DNA of 37,287 bases from Scleroderma bovista (lineage: Eukaryota > Basidiomycota > Agaricomycetes > Boletales > Sclerodermataceae), in assembly GCA_037178675.1 (NCBI GenBank), contig JAYMGJ010000132.1:1-37287 (forward strand). The letters run 5' to 3'. How positions within the stretch are numbered: the stretch's first letter is position 1; each line of letters begins with the position of its first letter. The notes under the pieces are model-generated. The model saw only the letters and a program-made list of their open reading frames with translations. It was not told the origin of the DNA and did not search any database. Below are positions 1 through 9,703 of this stretch, in pieces. Made by a program: the position numbers and the translations under genes.

Positions 1-1862
1 TGACGGACTTGGCAATACTGGCTTTGACGATGTTGAGAGTAGAGCTTGAATCGATGACGGCCTTCACTGGTTGGTCATTGCAGTGGAGATTGATAGTAAT
101 GAGGGGACTAGAAGTGAGACACATATAGGCAGCAGCAGAAGGAGTTCCTTGGACATGCTTGACGAAGGGGAGAGCCTGCCTCTTGACTCTAATAAGATCC
201 TGGAGATGCTGGGAAACATCCTTCGACAAGCCAATAGCTTCTCCAACAGACAAAGTGAGAGGGGTAGCAAGAATGCGATCCACAATAGACTTGGCACTGG
301 TATTCTGGGAGAGAGGTGAAGACATTGCAGTAGCGGGCTTAGGCTTCTTCTTCTCAGAAGAGTCCACATTGGGGTGCGAAGACCTGATAGGCAGAGTGTC
401 ATCTTGCATGATAGCATCATCATTTGAGCCATCAAAGACATGAGTATGAACATTGATGGGAACTGGCATGGGAATGGGAGCAGGAGTCAATGGGATGGGC
501 TTAGGTGCAGGAACTGGTGTGAAAGCGGGGGCTTGATTCTCCTTTCCTTTGCCTTTACCATGAGGGGGAATGATGACACCTTCAAAGGCAGCTTTCCTTT
601 TCTCCTTAGTAACTCTAGGAGCACGATCGACAGCAGCGACCAGAGGCTCTTCTTCTTCCAGTTCACAGATTCCAGACTCCAAGACTTCTTCTTCTTCAGC
701 ATGAGTAACAAAGCAGACAGTGCTAGCAGGTCTAGCAGCAGCGGCATGACGCTCATAGGCTTGCATGATAGTCTCATCTCAAGTCCTGGGGATATACTGG
801 CCATTAGGGAGAGTGACATGACGAGCATCATCCCTAGCAAGTAAGCCTTTGGCAACAAGATCATTGATCTTATCGCAACCATTTACACCATGGCCCTCAA
901 CACCACATCCATAGCAAGTAATGGGAGGGCGAGCAGGAGGACAAGGAGCAGCATCAGGACGAGTAGGAGCAGAGGTGGCAGGAGTAGATGATCAAGAATT
1001 AAGAGCAGGAGGGGAGATAACTCTGCTGGCATCGGGGTCCAGCTTGATGGCACAATAGTAGTAAAGCGCATAGTTGGGATCGGAGAGAGTCATCTGAGAC
1101 ATCTTCTTGATGAGATTCTCCACCTCATCCTGCTTCTGAGCAGTGGTTCCAGCTTTATCCAATCCTTGCAGAGTGGTCCTAGCATCCAGAGGAGACAAAA
1201 GCGGACGAACAGGATCAGACCTGGGGTCAGAACGGGGAAAGGGAATATTCTCTTTCTCTTCAACACCAAGACGTTCCAAGTACTCAGCATCAAAGCGATC
1301 CCTATGAAGGAGTTCTTCAGCAGCCTTGCAGATATCAGAGTAGGAGTAGGGGATAGAGACATCCAAGTCAGGGTCTTTGAGGATAAGACGAGAGTCAACT
1401 TTGAGATGGAAGGAAAGGGGTAGTCCAGCCCAGAAGTAGCAGTTGTAGTCTTCTTTGGTGATCTTTCCCTTGTTCCTTAACCATCCTCCAATACGGATAA
1501 AGTCTCTGTTATAGGCTCTGAAGTCATGGAGGGATAGGATGGGAGCACGCATTGCACCCTTGACAAAGTTCTTCAAATCTTGCTCATAAAATCTCTCATT
1601 GGAAAGATCAGCATCAAAGTGCTTCAGGAGGTCATTCTTGAGCTCATCCCAGTTGGGAACATGGAAGTGAGTTATGCCTTTGATGATCTCTTGGACTCTA
1701 GTAGAGCAGTAGCGGAGAATAGAGTCAACCTTCTCCTGATCATCGACAACGTTGTGCAGGGCACAGAGGCGTTCATAGTGGTCTAGGAAGGTCCTAATCT
1801 GAGAGTGGTCACCTCTGAAGAGTTCAGGGGCAGACTTCATCCCAAGAAGTGGGAGAGTAAGG

Positions 1863-1866
1863 ACGG
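1863..1866. repeat. Target-site duplication ACGG (left copy; right copy 3468-3471)
   Basis: ACGG directly precedes the TGTAG end at 1867 and directly follows the CTACA end at 3467. A 4-bp duplication is the only length that keeps the interrupted gag in frame, so 5 bp is excluded. Confidence 0.75.
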
Positions 1867-1868
1867 TG

Positions 1869-1888
1869 TAGAGACGCATGCGTCTCTA
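1869..1888. repeat. Perfect 20-bp palindrome at the LTR terminus
   Basis: TAGAGACGCATGCGTCTCTA reads the same on both strands. It begins two bases inside the solo LTR end, so the LTR tip can form a cruciform or be a protein-binding site. Confidence 0.9.
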
Positions 1889-1930
1889 GGTGCACATATA
1901 CCGATCAGTATTCACCCGAACTCACTCGTG

Positions 1931-2580
1931 CTACTCAGCACAGCCACCCGCACCCAACCCGCACGAGAGCTCTCCAATGCGCAGCTTGGTACACCCAATA
2001 GGGTCCTGCGAAGGTCCCGCATGAGTAGCTATTCCCTATCTCTTCCTGCGAGCGTCGCGATCACTCGGAATAGCTTTGGGTCTGTTTGGACTAGTCCGCG
2101 CTACTCAGCACAGCCACCCGCACCCAACCCACACGAGAGCTCTCCGGTGCACAGCTTGGTACACCCAATAGGGTCCTGCGAAGGTCCCGCATGAGTAGCT
2201 ATTCCCTGTCTCTTCCTGCGAGCGTCGCGATCACTTGGAATAGCTTCGGGTCTGTTTGAACTAGTCCGCGCTACTCAGCACAGCCACCCACACCCAACCC
2301 GCACGAGAGCTCTCCAATGCGCAGCTTGGTACACCCATTAGGGTCCTGCGAAGGTCCCACATGAGTAGCTATTCCCTATCTCTTCCTGCGAGCATCGCGA
2401 TCACTCGGAATAGCTTCGGGTCTGTTTGGACTAGTCCACGCTACTCAGCACAGCCACCCGCACCCTACCCGCACAAGAGCTCTCCAATGCGCAGCTTGGT
2501 ACACCCGATAGGGCCCTGTGAAGGTCCTGCATGTGTAGCTCATCCCTATCCCTTCCTGACTGTCTCAGTCAATTGGAGTA
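1931..2580. repeat. Tandem array, 170-bp unit, about 3.8 copies
   Basis: Units start with ctactcagcacagccaccc at 1931, 2101, 2271 and 2441, exactly 170 bp apart. The copies are near identical, with scattered substitutions (caacccgcac/caacccacac, agcgtcgcga/agcatcgcga). The fourth copy degrades after about 2530. The array lies in the first half of the solo LTR, so it could be a duplicated U3-type element. The apparent ORFs across it are by-products of the repetition. Confidence 0.9.
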
Positions 2581-2584
2581 GCAT

Positions 2585-2865
2585 CGAGTCGCACTACTAC
2601 ATCGCATCAGGTCACGCTACATTGCATCGGGTCACGCTACATTGCATCGGGTCACACTACATCGCATCGGGTCGCACTGCATTGTGTCGGGTCACTCTCC
2701 TGCATAGGGTCTCACTGCATAGGGTCGCATTGCATCGGGTCGCATTGCATCGGGTCGTGTTGCATCGGGTCGGGTCACTCTCCTGCATAGGGTCTCGCTG
2801 CATAGGGCCGCATCGCGCTGCATAGGGTCGCATCACACTGCATAGGGTCGCACTACATAGGGTTT
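2585..2865. repeat. Degenerate short tandem repeats (gcatcgggtc / gcatagggtc)
   Basis: More than ten variants of a 10-20 bp motif such as tgcatcgggtcgca and tgcatagggtcgca follow one another without strict period. The zone directly follows the 170-bp array within the solo LTR. Confidence 0.75.
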
Positions 2866-3858
2866 GCTCTCCACTTCTCTTCCTGTCACTTTAGCTTCTG
2901 CCTTTGTGTCCCTCAGCCTTTCCCCTCACTTTAGCGTCCCTGACAGCTGTCATTATGTTAGTATTATGTTCCCTCTTAGCGCTGTCATCCTCTCTCCTTC
3001 TCTTCGGGTCGCTTGTACCCTTCCCCCTGGATTAGGCTTCAGTATATAGCCCTAGTCCTCACAAAAATAAGAAGTTTTTCTTTTCCGCCCCCATCTGAGT
3101 GTCTAAGTGCGAGTTCTGTCGTTTCCGGTGTTTCTCTGTCGTTTCGCTCGTGTCCTGCCGCTCTCTCTTTGTTTTCTGACGACCCTAGACGACCCTATTC
3201 GGTGCTCCGACGATTTCCGGTGGATCCCGCTATTCCCAGCTCTCCCTAGCGCGTGTCTACACACACTAGGCAACCTCCCTACTCCCTAGTCACGCACTCC
3301 CTGCGCATTTTCGCTGTGCTCCTCACCCCTACTCTGCTCTCTCTTGACTCCCGGAACCTCCGAGTGCGCTCCTGCGCTCTATTCTCCTTAGCTCCCCTAG
3401 TCAAGCCAGACCAGGTCTCCTTGGGCAGACACCCATTTTCGCGCCTTCAAGGGACTCACCCCCTACAACGGATGGGAGCGTAGCAGGTGCAGACATAGTA
3501 ACAGCGGGTGGGGAAACAGATGAAGCGGGGATGGATACAGAGGCAGTAGAGGCTAGAGTCGACCCAAGAAGGGACTCAGGGGTTGGTATAGATGAGGATG
3601 ACGATGTGCCAGACAGGAAAGAAGGCACAGAGTTATTTGAGAGCGATATAGCGGAAATAGGGGGGGTACGAGGAGGAGATGATGGACCAGCAGGTAGAGA
3701 GGTCAGGTTGGAGTCAAAGATAGTCAAAGGGGTTCCTATAGATGAAGAGGGCGAAGTAGGAGACCAGGAGGATGACAGCAACGAAGCAGGGAGGGATCCA
3801 AGGAGCAGTAATAGTGATGATGAGGAGGAATAAGCGCAATCCTATCCAGAAATAACCA

Positions 3859-3877
3859 CCCCTCGCGGTGGGCTCCA
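3859..3877 (-). other. Primer-binding-like site of the retrotransposon
   Basis: On the minus strand TGGAGCCCACCGCGAGGGG begins two bases after a CACA end (3883-3880). A TGG-starting, tRNA-3'-end-like tract just inside the 5' LTR is where Ty3-type elements bind their primer. The tRNA is not identified. Confidence 0.4.
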
Positions 3878-3879
3878 GA

Positions 3880-5277
3880 TGTGAGTCAAAGTGTGGATTT
3901 GGGTCAGAGTAATAACCCAAACACAACACCAACAAAGGACTACGAAAATGTGCGAGTGGTGGTTTACCTCCGCGGTGTCCAGAGAGGATATGCTGAGGAG
4001 GGGGAAAGGGGATCTACACCAACAGGGTGATGCAGACAGTGATGCAGGATACTCCTGGGGTACAGGAGTAATAGAAGACAAAGGGGATAGGGGTCTGGAC
4101 TCTTCCTAAGGCCTAGGAAGTGTCAAAGTGGGGATTGGGTTGACTGGGACTGAAACAGTGATACTACACCTAGAGGTTGGTGCAGCAAAGGGGCAAGGGG
4201 GCTCCTGACGTCCAGAAGCAATGAGAGATGAAGGATTGACTGGCTAGACTCCACTTGAGCCTAGAGAAACACTTGGACTTGAATAGACTGAATAAACTTG
4301 AGATAACAGAGCCTTTAGACCTTCACTGAAGCCTACAAGACTCAAAGAGCTGAGGGGATACTGACTGAGAGAGTCTGAGAGAGGGATAATTTCGTGCTAT
4401 TGGGTCTTTTTACTGGGCTGAGCCCAGGGGTTTAAATACATGGGGGGGCACAGCATTAAAGTACAAAAAGAGAAGGGAGTAAGCAGAATTTGTCAAGGAT
4501 TGGTAAGGGATTGGTAAGAGCTTTGTAAGGGGTTTGTAAGTGATCAGTAAGCAAGGGATAAGCAGGAATGAGTAAGCATAGGAAGCATGAATAAGCTGCT
4601 GAGTAAAGGAATGAGTAAGCTGCATGACAAGATTGATTGGTAAGGGAGTGAGTCATCAGCTGAGTAATATACCAAAAATGCGAAAGGGATAGAGTAATAC
4701 TGATGACAAGAGAGCATCAGTAAGCAAGGGATGAGTCACTGCACAGCAGAAGGAGTCATTGATGCACAGCCTAAGAAGTTTGATGGGGGGCTGTGTACCA
4801 TCAGGAATTTGATGGGACAACAATGGGGAAGATCTGAGATTAATAGGGGGATTGATCCGAGACAAAACAGCCACAAGAAGGGTACCAGGAGTACAGAGGT
4901 CTTTTGGGGGGTCAGCATACACTAAGGTATAGTGCATGTGTTCTAGCGCCACTGAAGCGCAACCATGGGCTCCCTTGACGAGCTCTCTTCTGGGAAAGAA
5001 CAAGAGAGGGTTCTTCTTCCTAATAGCACTATAAAGTGGGGGGAATAACTGTCATTGTGCTGGGGGACATCGTCTGAAAGTAGGGAAGCGGATAGAGTAT
5101 TGAATTCAACGCATCCAGGGAAGCGAGATGAACGACAGAGGAAGATGGACATGGCAAGTATCTGGGAGGAATGGACCATAGGCTGAGGGCTCAGGGGATA
5201 CAGAGATGACCAGAGAAGACTTCTCAAGCTTGACAATAGACCTAAGATGACCATATAGAAAGGTGGTGGTCTGCACA
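3880..5277 (-). repeat. Probable 5' LTR of the minus-strand retrotransposon
   Basis: The near end is firm: CACA at 3883-3880, followed by the primer-binding-like site. The far end is a guess, chosen because a matching TGTG (minus strand) lies at 5277. A minus-strand TATTTAAA (4438-4431) followed by a GC-rich inverted pair (ctgggctcagcccag) is a plausible LTR promoter. The ORFs in this stretch are short and repetitive. No second LTR is in the window for comparison. Confidence 0.4.
4480..4740 (+). repeat. gtaag-rich degenerate repeat
   Basis: The motif gtaag recurs about ten times in 250 bp (ggtaaggg, tgtaaggg, agtaagca, agtaagct) at irregular 10-30 bp spacing inside the presumed U3 part of the LTR. 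No coding sense is seen on either strand. Confidence 0.5.
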
Positions 5278-5324
5278 GGGAAGGTCTAGCCTAAGGAAGG
5301 GAAAAGGAGGAGACCTGTAGGTAA

Positions 5325-5448
5325 CCTCAGTAGTCTGGCAAGCTACTATATATTAGTATATACCTGTAGGTAACTACAAGGTATCAGTAAGTATGTGTGG
5401 TGGTTAGTAGATGGTACTCACCCTCAGTAGTCTGGCAAGCTACTGAGG
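5325..5448. repeat. 23-bp direct repeat; second copy forms a 10-bp-stem hairpin
   Basis: cctcagtagtctggcaagctact occurs at 5325-5347 and 5421-5443. In the second copy CCCTCAGTAG (5420-5429) pairs with CTACTGAGGG (5439-5448) over a 9-nt loop. Between the copies lies an AT-rich stretch with two gtaggtaact-type repeats. It may be the end of another decayed element; no ORF is supported. Confidence 0.65.
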
Positions 5449-5449
5449 G

Positions 5450-6900
5450 AACTATGGTACTAGGACTCTACTGTAGTGCGATGCACGCTTATGTAAGTAG
5501 GTAAATATACCATAACAAATCTGTTTATCTCCAACAGACCAAAGTACGTCCTTGATGCAGGACTGACGAGGAGAACGCGCTGACCGAGAACGAGAGGGAC
5601 TGAGGGAGCAGGCTGGGAAGATATGTGCCAGGCAGTGCATGGGAACTCTGGGAGAGGCTGTCCTAAGAGCAGGACATAGTGGAGATCTGCAGCAATAGCA
5701 GAGAAATGATCCAGAGAAAATATGGACTCCATAGTGAGCAATGAAGCGAACATCTGGATTGTGGGGGGAATATCTCCGTGGGAAATGAACGGATTTGCGT
5801 CGGAACTTGACAGGCAGATAGACCACGTTCTAGGCTCTCTGACGGTATAGTCACGTGCCTGATAGCTTTAGAAACGATGGAGCTATTCAAAATATCGGAA
5901 TGCCGGCACTGGGCGCCTAAAAATGACATTTGGGCGCTAAAAATCATTTCTTCTCTTTCTCCGTCGTTTCTCCATCAATTCTTCAGCTTCTTTGATTGTT
6001 CTGGTATGGGAGTTGGACTGCAGATGTGTGCATTCCTTTCTCATACCACAATTGATGTTATTCCTTCAGTTTCTTCTGCTTCTTGGCAGTTCTCGTGCGA
6101 TAGATGACTGTCTGCATTGGCATTCATCTCTCGCATCAGGATAGTCTTCTTGTGCGATAGATGGCTACGATGAGGGTCCGTCGTGCTTATCCTTCGCATA
6201 AGGATCATTCGATATAGGTGTTATCTTCCATGTTCACTGTACCAAACCTGTTTGGTGCATGACAACGCCAGCTTTATATCAATCCCAAACACGTCGTTTT
6301 TGACCTCATTCCACTGACTCTCAACAAATTCCTTGACAGGTGCTACCATCAGTTGGGCTGCCCCTCTGTTGGACGTTCGACAGTTTGGATTATCTACTGT
6401 AACCTACTCAACTTAGTGCGACAGTGCGAGGGTATACCTGCAGTTTTGACGGTAATAGTAGAGACAGAGGGACACGAGGTGGTAGATGAATTACAATTGT
6501 TGCCAGGTCTGCAAGATCTCCATGAAACAGAAGGATGTATGGGTGGGGTGGCTAATGGCTTGGGGCTTCATAAGGACATTTGTTCAATCTCTGGATATCA
6601 TCTACTAATGCTGATTCATTTCAGAGGCAGCACATATGCAGGCATTGGATCAGATGGCTAATGATGAGCCTGAACCCATTGATGCTGCACCCTCGTTGCT
6701 GGTGGTTTAATTTTCTTCAGACGAAGACCCAGACTCGGCTGAGGAGGATGAAGTAGATAGTAGTCTGTGATCACAGCTCTGTATCTACATTCTACATAGT
6801 AGTTGATCTACCATCGATAAGAATCGATAAGAAATGTTTTGATCACGCTGATTTGAGTTTAACGGTGATTACTACAACAGCGCTTCGTACCTTCCTTGTG
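5450..6900. other. Gene-poor stretch with a possible coding relic (6420-6771)
   Basis: No gene can be supported. Near the right end, after a possible acceptor (ttcag at about 6627), one frame reads HMQALDQMANDEPEPIDAAP, then TAA, then FSSDEDPDSAEEDEV and TGA at 6769. That acidic tail looks like a real protein end with one CAA-to-TAA change, but the upstream frame is not continuous and I do not recognise the family. Confidence 0.25.
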
Positions 6901-6911
6901 TCCCTTCAGTT

Positions 6912-7415
6912 ATGGAGGAGGCTCAGATAGCTCAGATCACACAGTTTCTCCCACTCACACCACACGGGACCATGTTGTTATCCAGGTACGCACACACAAG
7001 GCTTTCATATATAAAATTTGGGGTGACCATGGGTGAGTTGTTATTCATGGCCAACGACTATTACTGGGCTGTTATTGGAGAGACCACTGATGGTGCACGG
7101 GTGTATGGTGCAGGTAATTGGTATGTAGCTATTTATCAACCAAAGACACTTGCTAACTTGAACAATAGTCCATACATCCAATGTGGCAGTGGAACACCAC
7201 CTTTACCTTTCGCTATCCAATGCAAGTCGGAGAACGAGGCGAGAAAGGTTGTAAATACCCTTCAACTGCTCGTGAATTTGTTACCAGATGGCACAGATCA
7301 TACCCAGCTCCTTACAGCATTTGACAATCCAGCTGTTCGGATGTTAGTCAGTGATGAAGCAAGCTTCTATGCGGTCGTCATTGGTTCCCCCCCTGGCATT
7401 CATCGCACAACATAA
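6912..7415 (+). CDS. Unassigned protein, 167 aa
   Basis: An uninterrupted ORF from ATG (MEEAQIAQITQF) to TAA. It is soluble in composition, with mixed alpha/beta character and no signal peptide or membrane segment. The region around YYWAVIGETTDGARVY and the C-terminal FYAVVIGSPPGIHRTT resemble each other loosely (aromatic-x-V-V-I-G then a PG turn), reminiscent of viroplasmin/RNase H1 N-terminal folds, but this is only an impression. Directly after the stop another frame reads ARRVWRRDLVAVNAEKHHLF, which would extend the last motif naturally. The true gene may therefore continue through an unresolved intron into the ORF at 7571-8119. Confidence 0.45.
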   Translation: MEEAQIAQITQFLPLTPHGTMLLSRYAHTRLSYIKFGVTMGELLFMANDYYWAVIGETTDGARVYGAGNWYVAIYQPKTLANLNNSPYIQCGSGTPPLPFAIQCKSENEARKVVNTLQLLVNLLPDGTDHTQLLTAFDNPAVRMLVSDEASFYAVVIGSPPGIHRTT

Positions 7416-7570
7416 GCCTCCTCTTCTTAGCTATCTAACTTGCCTCATACTACATGTGTAGAGAAAGCACGTCGCGTGTGGAGAAGGGATTTAGTAGCCG
7501 TAAACGCAGAGAAACATCATCTCTTTGGATCGCCCTTGCTTTCGTGATCATCAAAGGCAACACGCAAGAT

Positions 7571-8119
7571 ATGCCACCATTATTCACCTCCACTAATACC
7601 AATGCAAACACCACGCAGGTCACGGTCGATGCATTAGCTGAACAACTGTCCCGCTCACTGAACACCTCATCTCTCCATTCAGTGTTGACCTCTTCGTCTC
7701 ATACCTCGTCTCGCCCCTCCTTGTCTGGCCCATCTACTTCCTTCTCTTCTTCGTTTTCCCAAGATTCTGCAGCTTCCTGGCCCACTTCTAACCGATCAGA
7801 TTTGTCGACACATCCACCGGCTGAGCTGTCTCCCATCATTTATAGCCATAGTCGGAATTTACATGGTATAATTTCCAGCAACTACTATCCAATGCCAACA
7901 GCATCCATTCGAATGTTAGCCCGCTCACTCGGAGACCTTGCCGCTCATTATCTCGCTTGTCATGGGTATAGTGTAGAAATTGTTGATCTCATTATTGATG
8001 CACATGGACATTATTCCAGTGAGCAGTTCATCATGTTCCTGGCAGGGAGGGGCATGGCCATAGATGAAGCTAAATTTTTACTACTACTCATTGAACATGG
8101 TGCAGGAGAAAATGTCTAG
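7571..8119 (+). CDS. Unassigned protein, 182 aa, Ser/Thr-rich linker and helical C-terminus
   Basis: The frame is open from 7454. The ATG at 7571 (agATGCCACC) has the better start context. The N-terminal half is Ser/Thr-rich and probably disordered. The last 90 residues (SSNYYPMPTASIRMLARSLG onward) look folded and helical, ending LLLLIEHGAGENV. No signal peptide or membrane anchor is seen. I do not recognise the family. It may be the C-terminal exon of a gene that includes 6912-7415. Confidence 0.45.
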   Translation: MPPLFTSTNTNANTTQVTVDALAEQLSRSLNTSSLHSVLTSSSHTSSRPSLSGPSTSFSSSFSQDSAASWPTSNRSDLSTHPPAELSPIIYSHSRNLHGIISSNYYPMPTASIRMLARSLGDLAAHYLACHGYSVEIVDLIIDAHGHYSSEQFIMFLAGRGMAIDEAKFLLLLIEHGAGENV

Positions 8120-8179
8120 TCTATGTAGTTACAAACCACTATACATTTGGTGTTTTGGCTCGCACAACATTATGATTTG

Positions 8180-8290
8180 CGCTTTTGATATTTTGACTTT
8201 GACATTTGTTGACTTACACTTTTGATATTTTGACTTCGACATTCTGAATTGCACTTTTGATACTTTGACTTGTACATTTTTGACTCATGC
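8180..8290. repeat. Three tandem ~36-bp AT-rich repeats
   Basis: cttttgatattttgac or a one-base variant starts at 8182, 8219 and 8254, giving periods of 37 and 35. Each is followed by a t/c-gacatt or gtacatt motif. Confidence 0.65.
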
Positions 8291-8698
8291 ATTTCAAGTT
8301 TTCACTTGTAAAATTGACAAGGTCAGTTGGGAAAAATGCAATGTGCAATCTACATTTTGAATTTCGGACAAATGAAAAATGAAATCTACAAAGGAACAAA
8401 CGGTGTTCGAAGTCCCACCGAAGGCATTTGCCAAATGAAGAATGATTTCGGACAAATGGCAAAATGCATTTGGCAAATGAAGTGCGACCGTCTGGCTTTC
8501 CATAGGGAGCCTTTAATGGGCAATTACCTAATTGGTTTGGTGACTAGGGTTAACCCAGTAGCGGGGGGTTACAAGTGCGAGTGAGGTGTTTCTAGGGCTT
8601 CATGGACACAGGTGGAAATTAGATAATCTCACTCCAACCAGCCGTGTCTTACTCAGATTTGTCTGTTGTTGCTTACACGGGATATAAATAAAGATGTT

Positions 8699-8713
8699 CT
8701 CTCTCTCTCTCTC
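8699..8713. repeat. (CT)n microsatellite
   Basis: Seven and a half CT units following gatgtt. Confidence 0.9.
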
Positions 8714-9703
8714 ACGTATTAGCTTTCATACCGTGATCAGTGGACGTGTCAACCACATGGTCTCATAATTCCCGTAAGAGCGTCACCAGGCGAACTTTTC
8801 CTTTTCCCTGCGATCACCGATATTGGTTCGTCAGTTTTCTTGCTGCCCATGCGAGGTTTCAAGGAAAAGGGGGACATCGACGCTGCCTGTCCGAGACCTG
8901 AAATCGGATGTCAAACGGGAAACGTCCCGGCGCATGAATAGGAGGACACATCCAGGGAACCCGTCTGTAGCTCGCTGATTCGAGACCGATTGTAACACCA
9001 ACCCACGGGTCTCTGACGTCTACAGGTCTGAGCTGATCTTTTCATATTCTTTCTGCAAGTGTACTGTACCCTCGGCATCTTCCAACGCAGGAGAACTTCC
9101 CGCAGCAGGCGAATATCAGTGAGTTTGGTTCCAGAATATTACGCGGCCCCGTCCAAGCGGCTCAATTGCAGGTGTCAGCACTGGCTAATACAGTACGACA
9201 AAGCGTCCATAGATGAAGCCACGACTTGCCCTACCCGCAACTGGAATTTCAGGCAACAGAGCGTAAGGTAGATAGGCTGTAGCAGAGGTTCATGTTCATG
9301 TTCAAAGGTCAGGCGACCAACGACAGCCAACTTCAACCGCTTCAGCCAGGTCCGCGGATGACGGACACTTTCTCTGACCAAATAGGCAACATCGATGTTA
9401 CTTCACCCTGATTGGTGCGAGCGCCGCTTTCAGCCAACCAAATCTTGCGAAGTAGACCCAAACCCATCAGCTTCACCCCAAAACCTTCTGGGCCATAGTG
9501 TTTTGAACTTTCCTTGGACTTACATAAATCGTGCAGGAGAGAATTCTAAATCTCACACAATGAGCAAAAATATACCTTATCTCATGATTCTTTGCATCTA
9601 TTCAGGAACCAGTCTTGACATTGTTCCCTTCTATCGCCAACATAATGAAGTCAACGTCTGTGACATTACCTCGCACTCCTTCCATCCTATCCCCCACTGC
9701 ACA

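Larger units (their letters stand above)
1867..3467 (+). mobile_element. Solo LTR (1.6 kb) inserted in the gag pseudogene
   Basis: The segment begins TGTAG and ends CTACA, giving the TG...CA termini and short inverted ends of an LTR. It is flanked by the 4-bp direct repeat ACGG (1863-1866 and 3468-3471). There is no coding ORF and no internal LTR pair. Inside are a 170-bp tandem array, a short-motif repeat zone and a pyrimidine-rich half with a TATA-like site (tatata near 3043). Deleting it with one ACGG restores the host gag frame, which is strong evidence for the exact boundaries. The orientation is inferred from the TATA-like site only. It belongs to a family different from the host element. 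Confidence 0.8.
1..3496 (-). pseudogene. Decayed LTR-retrotransposon gag/protease, split by a solo LTR
   Basis: One minus-strand frame runs from a Ser/Pro-rich leader (about 3840-3468) through a gag domain (1866-992), a CCHC zinc knuckle and a basic/acidic linker to the window edge. The knuckle, CYGCGVEGHGVNGC near 905-945, has perfect C-x2-C-x4-H-x4-C spacing. The last visible residues include AVIDSSSTLNIV, the active-site region of a Ty3-type aspartic protease (DSS in place of the usual D-S/T-G). Reverse transcriptase and integrase would lie left of base 1. The frame is broken by a solo LTR (1867-3467) and by two TGA codons (992-994, 779-781), each one C-to-T change from CGA. Removing the LTR and one copy of its target duplication joins the two gag parts in frame. 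The first in-frame ATG is at 3496; an earlier start may be lost. It is a non-functional fossil of a fungal element. Confidence 0.85.
8120..9703. other. Intergenic region upstream of the permease
   Basis: Contains AT-rich tandem repeats (8180-8290), loosely repeated ggacaaatg/ggcaaatg motifs (8365-8485) and a (CT)n tract. The remainder has no supported gene. The frame upstream of the permease ATG is open for about 100 codons but has no family-like content and is treated as leader. Confidence 0.5.

Noticed and set aside
1805..2825. ORFs across the 170-bp repeats
   Set aside because: They consist of repeat sequence inside a solo LTR; 170 is not a multiple of 3, so the frame changes at each unit.
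3531..3833. Plus-strand acidic ORF (100 aa)
   Set aside because: It is the complement of the Ser/Pro-rich gag leader, whose frame is confirmed by the join across the solo LTR. Ser/Thr codons read backwards give Asp/Glu/Gly runs.
5452..5947. Overlapping minus-strand ORFs of about 94-124 aa
   Set aside because: Three frames open at once with no family-like content or splice support.
9395..9703. N-terminal extension of the permease
   Set aside because: The open frame continues upstream, but the family N-terminus starts near [10 protein letters not shown] and the upstream residues show no transporter character.
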